A DNA stretch of 64,000 nt from Salipiger sp. IMCC34102 (lineage in GTDB: Bacteria > Pseudomonadota > Alphaproteobacteria > Rhodobacterales > Rhodobacteraceae), in the NCBI RefSeq assembly GCF_004145405.1, contig NZ_SELQ01000001.1:248001-312000 (forward strand), given 5' to 3'. The notes below the pieces were generated by a model that was not told the origin of the DNA, searched no databases, and worked only from the letters and a program-made list of their open reading frames with translations. The position numbers and the translations under genes are program-made. This document shows, one piece after another, positions 53,154 through 64,000 of this stretch (the first letter of the stretch is position 1; the number at the start of each line of letters is the position of its first letter).

Positions 53154-54070
53154 AACTTGCCGACGGTCCCGGTGACCTTGCGTTGCCGGGCCCGTTGCAG
53201 ACCCAGATGCCGCTCGCGCAGGATGATCGCGATCCCCGCCGCGATCACCACTGCGGCGCCCAGCAGCATCGTGCCGGTGGGGACCTCGTCGAAGACCAGG
53301 TAACCGATGATCAGTGCCAGCAACATGGAACTGTAGTCGAAGGGCGCCACCAGCGACGCCTCGGCGAAGCGGTAGCTGGAGGTCAGGAATATCTGCCCGA
53401 GCCCGCCCAGCAGACCTGCCGTCACGAGCATCGCCAGCATCGGGGCAGAGGGCATGACCCAGCCCCAGGGCAGGGTCAGGAAGGATGCGATCGTGGCGGT
53501 GACGGAAAACCAGAAGACGATGGCGGCGGTGTTCTCGGTCGCGACCATCTTGCGCACGAAGACCTGCGCAAGTGCGGCGAAGACGGCTCCCATCAGCACC
53601 AGCACGGCCCCCAGCGTCTGCGCGGTATCGGTGCCGACGCCCAGCGACAGCCGCGGCGACAGGACGATCAACACCCCGACCATCCCCGCCGCGACCGAGC
53701 TGAGGCGGAAGATCCCCACCCGTTCGTTCAGGAACATGGCGGCGAAGATGACCACCAGAAGCGGCGCGGCATAGCCGATCGCGGTCACCTCCGGCAGCGG
53801 CAGCAAACCTAAGCCGGCAAAGCCCAACCCCATGGCGCTCGTCCCCGCAAGGCCGCGCCAGACGTGGCCCAGGGGGTACGCGGTCTTCCAGCCGTCGCGC
53901 AACTCGTGCCGCATGGCGAGCCAGATCAGGATCACCGGCAGCGCAAGGAAGGATCGGAAGAACACCGCCTCCCCCGGTGGCACCTCGACCGAAGCCGCCT
54001 TGATCAGCGCCGACATGATGACGAAGAGGCACACCGATACCAGCTTCAACCCGATCCCGCGCAACGGCAT
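53150..54070 (-). CDS. EamA/DMT-family exporter
   Basis: Inner membrane transporter of 306 residues with ten hydrophobic spans in two EamA repeats. EVPPGEAVFFRSFLALPVIL in the first repeat and SYRFAEASLVAPFDYSSMLL in the second are the usual anchors. Substrate unknown; relatives export amino acids or metabolites such as S-adenosylmethionine. AAAGGA precedes the ATG. Confidence 0.9.
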   Translation of the reverse strand: MPLRGIGLKLVSVCLFVIMSALIKAASVEVPPGEAVFFRSFLALPVILIWLAMRHELRDGWKTAYPLGHVWRGLAGTSAMGLGFAGLGLLPLPEVTAIGYAAPLLVVIFAAMFLNERVGIFRLSSVAAGMVGVLIVLSPRLSLGVGTDTAQTLGAVLVLMGAVFAALAQVFVRKMVATENTAAIVFWFSVTATIASFLTLPWGWVMPSAPMLAMLVTAGLLGGLGQIFLTSSYRFAEASLVAPFDYSSMLLALIIGYLVFDEVPTGTMLLGAAVVIAAGIAIILRERHLGLQRARQRKVTGTVGKF

Positions 54071-54145
54071 TCCGGACGTCCTTTCCCGCGCGGGGGATCA
54101 CAGGCCCCGCGCCACTTCAAATCCTTCGGCAGGAAGGCCCTGCCG

Positions 54146-55150
54146 TCACTCGGCAGGCTGCACTTTCGCGGCCAGAAGGGCCAGAGCCTCCCGGTAGGTA
54201 TTTCCCACGGTCACGTCGATATTCGCGGCCCGCATCCGGTCGATCTGCAACGCGTCGTCGGCGCCCACCCCGTCGGCGGCGCTGCGCAGGACCACGTGCA
54301 CGATCCGTCCGGGATGCCGCGACACGGCGTCCGCGTAGATCTGCGCATCGTGCTGTCCGGTGTCGCCGATCAGTACCGCGGGCAGATGCGGGTTCGCGGC
54401 CATCAGGATATCGATCGCGTCGCCCTTGTGGTTGCCGTGGCTGGACGTCAGGAACTGGTCCTCGGAGAACCCGTAGTCCTTGAGGAACTTCGGCCCCGCC
54501 GGCAAGCCGGCCCGTGCGAAGACGTCTTCGAGGAACTCGTGGAAATTCCACGGGCTGGAACTGACGAAGTAGACCGGGTTGCGCCCGTCCTGCCGCAGCA
54601 CCTGCATCAACTCGACCGCATCCGGGTAGACCGTGCGGCTCTCCACGCTGCCCGTGAAGGAGGTCCACAGGTTCGTCAGCGTGTTATGCGCCCCGGTCTT
54701 CATCATCGTGTCGTCGATATCCGAGATCACCATGAGCCCCGCGTCGGGCCGCGCGATCAGCACGGGGCACTCGGCCGAGGTTCCGCCGCCCGAGACGGGC
54801 ACATCCACCCACCCCTGCCGGTCGCGCCGCGGCACGAAAAGCGTGAAATACCCTTCCGCATCCGTCACCGCGCTATGCGCACCGGACCGCAGCGTCACGC
54901 CAGACACCTCGTGCGTGGCGAACAGACGGAACATCTGCCGGGCGTTGGCCAACCGGCTTCCGCCCTTGACGTCCCGCTCGGCCTCCCGGATCGCGAGGAC
55001 CCGGCCGCGTGCCACCAGGTGCTCCGGCGTGGCGTACCCATGGTAGGGTTCGATCACCAAACGCGCGAGATCACCACGGAAAAAGACCCGTTCCACCGCG
55101 ACCTCGACAACCGCGGCGGCGCGCATGACGGCATTCTTCAGGACCTTCAT
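54146..55150 (-). CDS. App1-family phosphatidate phosphatase-like protein (DUF2183)
   Basis: HAD-type phosphatase domain protein of 334 residues. The nucleophile motif is LMVISDIDDTMMKTGAHNTL. VYFVSSSPWNFHEFLEDVF and LPAVLIGDTGQHDAQIYADA are the App1 catalytic motifs; yeast App1 acts on phosphatidate. An N-terminal beta-rich domain of about 130 residues precedes it. The start overlaps the stop of the sugar dehydrogenase gene (ATGA). Confidence 0.88.
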   Translation of the reverse strand: MKVLKNAVMRAAAVVEVAVERVFFRGDLARLVIEPYHGYATPEHLVARGRVLAIREAERDVKGGSRLANARQMFRLFATHEVSGVTLRSGAHSAVTDAEGYFTLFVPRRDRQGWVDVPVSGGGTSAECPVLIARPDAGLMVISDIDDTMMKTGAHNTLTNLWTSFTGSVESRTVYPDAVELMQVLRQDGRNPVYFVSSSPWNFHEFLEDVFARAGLPAGPKFLKDYGFSEDQFLTSSHGNHKGDAIDILMAANPHLPAVLIGDTGQHDAQIYADAVSRHPGRIVHVVLRSAADGVGADDALQIDRMRAANIDVTVGNTYREALALLAAKVQPAE

Positions 55151-56304
55151 GCGTCGGGGGATACGCGCAGGATGCGCCCGGGGTCCGCGTCGATCAGCAA
55201 AAGAAGGTCGCCGTCCGAAAGCACCTCCACGTCACGGATCCGGCCTTCGTTGCGCAGCAACCGCTCTTCACCGGTCACCCGGCCGTCTTCGAGCTTCAGG
55301 CGAACCAGCGCGCCGGGGTTCAGACCCGCCACGAACAGATCGCCTTGCCACTCCGCGTGATCGCCATCGTAGAAACCGATCCCGCCGGGGGCGATCACCG
55401 GATCCCAGTAGTAGACCGGCTGCTCCATCCCCTCCATCACGGCCTCGCCGGAGCCGATGGGATCGCCGTCGTAACGTATCCCGTAGGAGATCACGGGCCA
55501 GCCGTAGTTCAACCCCGGCTCGGGCCGGTTCAACTCGTCGCCGCCGCGCGGTCCGTGCTCCATCGTCCAGAGCGCCCCGTCCGGGCCGATGTCGGCGCCC
55601 TGGATGTTGCGATGTCCGTAGGACCAGATGCTGTCGACGCCATCCTGGCCGACGAAGGGATTGTCCTGCGGCACGCTGCCGTCGGCGTTCAGCCGGATCA
55701 CCTTGCCGTAGGTGGTGCTGTTGTCCTGCGCGAGGTCGCGCGTCGCGTCGGAACTGTGCTCGCCGGTCGTGATGTAGACCATGCCGTCATCGGTCGGCAC
55801 GATGCGGCTGCCGTAGTGCTTGGCCACGGAAGAGGGCGGGTCCTGCACGAAGATCTCGGTCACGTCCGATAGCCCCTCGTCGCCCAAGGTCGCGCGGGCG
55901 GCAGCGGTGACGGTGCCGCCCTCGACCCGCTTGGCGTAGGTCAGGAAGATCGTTCCCGTCTCGGCGAAATCGGTGCCGATGGCCACGTCGAGCAGGCCGC
56001 CCTGGTCACGTGCGTCGACCTCCGGCACGCCCGACAGCGGATCCGACACCTCGCCCTCGGCAGAGACGCGCACCAGCGTGCCGGGCCGCTCGGTCACCAG
56101 GAAGGACCCGTCGGGCAGTTCGGCGATTCCCCAGGGACGGTTCAGCCCCTCGGCGAAGACGCTCGTGGTCACGGCGCTGTCCGGCAGGGCCGGCGCGCGG
56201 GTCTGGTTTTCGAAAGCGGGTTCGAAACCGGCGTTCTTCGGTCCCTGCTCGACCTGCGCGCAGGCGAGGGTCGGCAGAAGGCTCAAGGCAATGGCGATGC
56301 GCAT
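55147..56304 (-). CDS. PQQ-dependent sugar dehydrogenase-like (Asd/YliI) protein
   Basis: Secreted six-bladed propeller of 385 residues. The signal peptide is [76 protein letters not shown] and WTMEHGPRGGDELN carry the family's PQQ and calcium site. It would oxidise aldoses in the periplasm if PQQ is available; no pqq genes are in the window. It lies three bases after queG and overlaps app1. Confidence 0.9.
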   Translation of the reverse strand: MRIAIALSLLPTLACAQVEQGPKNAGFEPAFENQTRAPALPDSAVTTSVFAEGLNRPWGIAELPDGSFLVTERPGTLVRVSAEGEVSDPLSGVPEVDARDQGGLLDVAIGTDFAETGTIFLTYAKRVEGGTVTAAARATLGDEGLSDVTEIFVQDPPSSVAKHYGSRIVPTDDGMVYITTGEHSSDATRDLAQDNSTTYGKVIRLNADGSVPQDNPFVGQDGVDSIWSYGHRNIQGADIGPDGALWTMEHGPRGGDELNRPEPGLNYGWPVISYGIRYDGDPIGSGEAVMEGMEQPVYYWDPVIAPGGIGFYDGDHAEWQGDLFVAGLNPGALVRLKLEDGRVTGEERLLRNEGRIRDVEVLSDGDLLLLIDADPGRILRVSPDA

Positions 56305-56307
56305 GGG

Positions 56308-57345
56308 TCAGATCCTCTTCAGCTGGGACAACGCCCAACTGGCGGCATCGGCCACGGCAGGATCGCTGTCGTCTCTCAGCGGGGCCAACGCCGCGGCAAG
56401 GTCGGGGTTCCCGGAATTGCCGATGGCGTAGGCCACGTTGCGCACGAAACGGTCCCGCCCGATGCGCTTTATCGGCGAGCCCGAAAACCGTTCGCGAAAG
56501 GCGGCATCGTCCAGGGCGGCCAGATCCGCCAGCGCAGGCGCACGCAGATCGTCGCGCGCCGTCAGCCGCTGGTCCCGCGCCTCGACCGCGAACTTGTTCC
56601 ACGGGCACACGGCAAGGCAATCGTCACACCCGTAGATCCGGTTGCCCAGCGCGGCGCGGAACTCTTCCGGGATCGGCCCCCTGTGTTCGATGGTCAGGTA
56701 GGAGATGCAGCGCCGGGCATCCAGCTTGAAGGGTGCGGGAAAGGCATTCGTGGGGCACACGTCGAGGCACTTGCGGCAGGATCCGCAATGCTCCACCTCC
56801 GGCGCATCGGGCGCAAGCTCCAGCGTGGTGAAGATCGCGCCGAGGAAGACCCAGTTGCCCAGATCGCGCCCCAGCAGGTTGGTGTGCTTGCCCTGCCAGC
56901 CCAGCCCCGCCGCCTGCGCCAGCGGTTTCTCCATGACGGGGGCAGTATCGACGAAGACCTTGATCTCCGCGCCGGGGCTCTGCTCGATCAGCCAGCGCCC
57001 GACCCGCTTGAGGCGTTTCTTGACCACGTCGTGATAGTCGCGCCCCTGCGCATAGACAGAAATCGCCGCGCGGTCGCGCCGCTCCAGGATCTCCAGGGGG
57101 TCATGCTCGGGACTGTAACTCTCCGCCAACATGATGATCGACCGCGCCTCGGGCCACAGGGCGCGCGGATCGCCGCGCCAGGCCATCCGCTCACCCATCC
57201 AGGCCATCTGTCCGTGATGCCCCGCCTCGACGAAGGCCCCCAGCCGCGCGCCTGCGTCCGGCACCGCATCGGGCCGACAGATCCCGACCTTCACGAACCC
57301 GGCCTCTTGCGCGAAGGCCCGCAACCGAGCACCCAGATCCTTCAT
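56308..57345 (-). CDS. queG: Epoxyqueuosine reductase
   Basis: Cobalamin- and iron-sulfur-dependent enzyme that completes queuosine in tRNA. It has 345 residues. Two 4Fe-4S motifs are visible: [17 protein letters not shown] and [34 protein letters not shown] and WQGKHTNLL are diagnostic, and HEAT-like C-terminal residues are present. The ATG at 57345 has AGAAGA as its ribosome site, and this site is the end of a dispersed hairpin element. The open frame upstream reads through that element. Confidence 0.94.
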   Translation of the reverse strand: MKDLGARLRAFAQEAGFVKVGICRPDAVPDAGARLGAFVEAGHHGQMAWMGERMAWRGDPRALWPEARSIIMLAESYSPEHDPLEILERRDRAAISVYAQGRDYHDVVKKRLKRVGRWLIEQSPGAEIKVFVDTAPVMEKPLAQAAGLGWQGKHTNLLGRDLGNWVFLGAIFTTLELAPDAPEVEHCGSCRKCLDVCPTNAFPAPFKLDARRCISYLTIEHRGPIPEEFRAALGNRIYGCDDCLAVCPWNKFAVEARDQRLTARDDLRAPALADLAALDDAAFRERFSGSPIKRIGRDRFVRNVAYAIGNSGNPDLAAALAPLRDDSDPAVADAASWALSQLKRI

Positions 57346-57400
57346 TCTTCTGGCCAAAAATATCCCGGGGGAGCGCCGCCAGGCGCGGGGGCAGAGCCCC
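57346..57400 (-). repeat. Dispersed intergenic hairpin element, copy 3
   Basis: Read on the minus strand it has GGGGGC-TCT-GCCCCC, then GCGCC-TGGC-GGCGC, then CTCCCCCGGGATATTTTTGG and CCAGAAGA, running into the queG start. Order and sequence closely follow the plus-strand copy at 30481-30540, with compensating changes in the middle hairpin. Confidence 0.75.
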
Positions 57401-57406
57401 CGGAAG

Positions 57407-57432
57407 GGGTGGGTGGGCGGGCCCACCCACCC
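57407..57432 (-). terminator. Perfect 12-base-pair inverted repeat after the GST gene
   Basis: GGGTGGGTGGGC-GG-GCCCACCCACCC on the plus strand. It starts six bases past the GST stop codon on the minus strand and would be a very stable hairpin. It has no T run of its own and leads straight into the dispersed element. Confidence 0.6.
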
Positions 57433-57438
57433 GCAAGG

Positions 57439-58116
57439 TCAAAAATCGAGGTCGGCATAATGCGAGGGCTGCGGGAAGCCCGGTATCTGGTCCGCCAGCA
57501 AGGGACGGAACGCGGGCCGCGACTTGATCTTGGCGTACCAGTCCTTCACCACCTCCGACCGGTTCCAGTCCACGTCAGAGATGTAGTCGAGGCACGAGAT
57601 CTGCGCCGCGGCCGCGAAATCGGCCAGGGTCATCTCGTTGCCGGCCAGCCAGCGGCGGGTCTCCAGAAGTTCGCCCATGTAGTCGAGGTGGACGCGCATC
57701 GCCCGGCTGCCGGCCTTGACGTTGGAACTGTCGGGGTAGCCCGTGCCCATGACCTTGCGGAACACCCGCTCGCCCAGAAGCTTCTGCGTGCACTCGCGGT
57801 AGAAGGTATCGTCGAACCAGCCGACCAGCCGCCGCGCCTCGTAGGCGGCGGCCGCATCGCGGGGCAGCAGGGGCGGGTCGGGATAGGCATCTTCGAGGTA
57901 TTCGCAGATCGCCGTGCTTTCGGACATCATGCGCTTGCCCATCTTCAGCACGGGCACCTTGCCCGCGGGATTGCGGCGCAGGAACTCGGGATCCTTCTCC
58001 CAGTAGCGCTCCTGCACGAGTTCGACTTCGATGCGCTTCTCGCCGAGGCTCAACCGGACCTTCCGGGAGAACGGCGACAGGGGATAGTGATAGAGACGGT
58101 TCATCGACGCACTCAT
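57439..58116 (-). CDS. Glutathione S-transferase family protein
   Basis: Cytosolic thioredoxin-fold transferase of 225 residues. LYHYPLSPFSRKVRLSLGEK holds the Ser/Cys active region. NPAGKVPVLKMGKRMMSEST and AICEYLEDAYPDPPL form the glutathione site with its cis-Pro and ESxAI-type motif. The all-helical C-domain contains LAGNEMTLADFAAAAQISCL. Substrate unknown. Starts at 58116 and 58104 are equally plausible. Confidence 0.9.
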   Translation of the reverse strand: MSASMNRLYHYPLSPFSRKVRLSLGEKRIEVELVQERYWEKDPEFLRRNPAGKVPVLKMGKRMMSESTAICEYLEDAYPDPPLLPRDAAAAYEARRLVGWFDDTFYRECTQKLLGERVFRKVMGTGYPDSSNVKAGSRAMRVHLDYMGELLETRRWLAGNEMTLADFAAAAQISCLDYISDVDWNRSEVVKDWYAKIKSRPAFRPLLADQIPGFPQPSHYADLDF

Positions 58117-58158
58117 GGTAGGGGTATCCGGCCTCAATGCCGCAAGGGCGGCGGTGGT

Positions 58159-58872
58159 TCAATCCTCGAAGCAGGCCGCGCGCCCGTCGGCGGCGATGGT
58201 CGCGGCCCCGTCCATGATCGAGGCGGTGCGCTCGCGCTGCCGGGCCGTCGGGTTCGCCGCGTTCCGGTCCTTGGGATCGGGCAGCACCATCGCCAGCCGG
58301 GCGGCCTGCGTGTCGGTCAAATCCCCGGCATCGACGCCGAAGTAATGCGGGGCCGCGGCCCCCACCCCGAACACCCCTTCGGCGAACTCCACCTCGTTGA
58401 GGTACAGTTCCAGGATCCGCCGCTTGGGCCAGACGGCCTCCGTCACGGGGGTCCAGACCGCCTCGATCGACTTGCGCACCCAGGACCGTCCCTGCCAGAG
58501 GAACACGTTCTTCACGACCTGCTGGCTGATCGTCGATCCGCCGCGCGCGGCACCCGATTCGAGTGCGGCCCGGATCGCGTTCACGTCGAGACCCCAATGC
58601 CGACAGAAATTCGCGTCCTCCGCGGCCACGACGGAGCGCGCCATGGCGGGGGCGATATTCTCCATCGGAACCCACTCCTGCGCGATTCCGCCCAACCTGC
58701 GGCTTTCGGCGATCTGGTAGGGGGTCATCCAAGGCCCGACCAGCCGAAGAGACAGCGTGGCCATGAAAGCGAGCACAAGCCCGCCCACGATCACGAATAG
58801 CGTCCAGCGGGCAAGGCGTTTCATCAACGGCGCCTTCGTCAGGGTATCGTCGGATTTGCGGGATCTGGCCAT
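58159..58872 (-). CDS. mtgA: Monofunctional biosynthetic peptidoglycan transglycosylase
   Basis: Polymerises lipid II into glycan strands. It has 237 residues. One membrane span (about residues 20-38, TLFVIVGGLVLAFMATLSL) precedes the GT51 domain with catalytic Glu in VVAAEDANFCRHWGLD, GGSTISQQVVKNVFLW, WVRKSIEAVWTPVTE and RILELYLNEVEFAEGVFGVG. It is the intact counterpart of the broken GT51-like gene at 15.0-15.8 kb. The ATG at 58872 is preferred; an upstream ATG would add 21 residues overlapping the gltB end. Confidence 0.95.
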   Translation of the reverse strand: MARSRKSDDTLTKAPLMKRLARWTLFVIVGGLVLAFMATLSLRLVGPWMTPYQIAESRRLGGIAQEWVPMENIAPAMARSVVAAEDANFCRHWGLDVNAIRAALESGAARGGSTISQQVVKNVFLWQGRSWVRKSIEAVWTPVTEAVWPKRRILELYLNEVEFAEGVFGVGAAAPHYFGVDAGDLTDTQAARLAMVLPDPKDRNAANPTARQRERTASIMDGAATIAADGRAACFED

Positions 58873-58950
58873 GGTCGCATAAGCCACGGGCGCGCGCCCA
58901 CGGTCAAGCGGCGCGCCCCGCGGGAAATCCCACAAGGCGCGCGCGCAGGC

Positions 58951-63479
<4,529 letters not shown>

Positions 63480-63483
<4 letters not shown>

Positions 63484-63989
63484 GAGGGCTCTCCTTCAAA
63501 GGGGATGGACAGGCGCGACATCATCACGCCGCAATCGTGCTTGGGATTGGCGGACAGGAACCCCGGCTCGCCGGGGAAGATGAACTCGACGGGGGAATCG
63601 TCCTTTTCGTAGGAATCCCCCGGCACCGTCACCCGGCCCGTCCCGCCGAGGAAAGTGCGGAACCGCTCCGAGACGAACTCGTTGCCCGCAGAACTCCACA
63701 TCTCGGTGCCGTCGGGCGCGTAGGCCGTGATCTCGTATTCGGTCTCACGCAAGGTCACGTCGTCGATGGTGACGAGGTTGCCGATCAGACGGTCCTCGCC
63801 CACGTAACGGGTCGGACCGACCTCGTCCGAAAGCGTGACGAAGTCGTAGGAATCGCGCCCCGTCTCCAGCAGCTCGGACAGGGAAGCCGGGTCCGCAGGG
63901 CTGTCCTCCAACCGCTCGGAATGGTTGCTCAGCGGATGGAAACTGTTGAGCCACTGGGTCTCGCGGTCGGTGCTGCCGAGGTAGGTCAT
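63480..63989 (-). CDS. Conserved-type hypothetical protein coupled to gltB
   Basis: Not recognised. It has 169 residues, soluble and acidic, with no signal peptide or membrane span. A beta-rich middle part (LIGNLVTIDDVTLRETEYEI, YAPDGTEMWSS) and the tail GFLSANPKHDCGVMMSRLSI suggest a compact domain. GGAGG lies five bases before the ATG. The stop overlaps the gltB start (ATGA), so the two are translationally coupled, and a role with glutamate synthase is a reasonable guess from position. Confidence 0.78.
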
Positions 63990-64000
63990 GCCCTCCTCGG

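Noticed and set aside
52062-54101. 679-codon minus-strand frame
   Set aside because: It runs antisense to the formate/nitrite transporter and in the wrong frame of the EamA gene, with Arg/Asp/His-rich shadow composition.
58888-58899. Palindrome GGGCGCGCGCCC between gltB and mtgA
   Set aside because: Alternating GC runs of this length are common in such DNA, and there is no T tract to call a terminator.

Overview
The window looks like chromosomal DNA of a high-GC alphaproteobacterium of the Rhodobacteraceae (Roseobacter/Rhodobacter group). This rests on family content and gene order: a Rhodobacterales-type acidic porin, DUF3576 next to leuS, a petP-petR regulator pair, a NavSp1-like sodium channel, a methanosarcina-type serC, a UMF1-type MFS protein, and a recurring intergenic hairpin element of the kind seen between Rhodobacteraceae genes. 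No database search was run. Nearly all of the window is housekeeping sequence with dense, overlapping operons. I see no rRNA, tRNA, CRISPR array, prophage or IS element.

Layout: 1-4.4 kb holds leuS (cut by the window edge), a DUF3576 lipoprotein and a porin. 4.6-6.7 kb holds yggS, an rluA-family gene and a 1-Cys peroxiredoxin. 6.8-10 kb is a minus-strand operon (P-loop kinase-like, nicotinamidase, FAD oxidoreductase, uronate-dehydrogenase-like). 10-15 kb has an Hsp70-like ATPase, trhO, an AbrB-type membrane protein, a TerB-like protein and pncB. 15.03-16.43 kb is an AT-rich island. 16.4-22 kb has arfB, a short-peptide/RNA unit, yhhQ, a phytase-like esterase, mepA, an MFS transporter and a thioesterase. 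22-30.5 kb has yggT, a thiolase, an AttEFGH-like ABC/lipocalin operon, a PPOX-class protein and a selD fusion. 30.6-38.4 kb has mnmH, a phosphatase, the serine pathway (serA, serC, serB), a GH13 glucosidase and a rhodanese. 38.4-45.7 kb has a response regulator, a ribA operon, a lytic transglycosylase, a short-chain-type reductase, a sodium channel and a membrane protein. 45.7-52 kb has dxs-ispA-xseB-HDAC-like, petP-petR and ilvE. 52-64 kb has a formate/nitrite transporter, an EamA exporter, App1, a sugar dehydrogenase, queG, a GST, mtgA, gltB and a small gene coupled to gltB.

Pathway links: serA, serC and serB give a complete serine route within 5.5 kb. An RNA leader lies before serC and an intrinsic terminator lies between serC and serA. 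selD and mnmH converge and together would make 2-selenouridine tRNA. pncA and pncB make a nicotinamide salvage pair. queG and yhhQ both concern queuosine. mepA, the MltB-like enzyme, an L,D-transpeptidase-like protein and mtgA act on peptidoglycan.

The most unusual locus is the AT-rich island. A second GT51 glycosyltransferase-like gene starts at a TTG that overlaps the pncB stop. It is knocked out of frame by a (AGAAGAT)3 tandem repeat sitting exactly on its catalytic ED motif, and two copies would restore one open frame of 243 residues. It converges and overlaps with a gene for a membrane-anchored coiled-coil protein of unknown function. Second in interest is a short minus-strand unit at 17.16-17.39 kb: a 14- or 18-codon ORF behind a near-complete anti-16S Shine-Dalgarno, an internal anti-Shine-Dalgarno stem and an intrinsic terminator.
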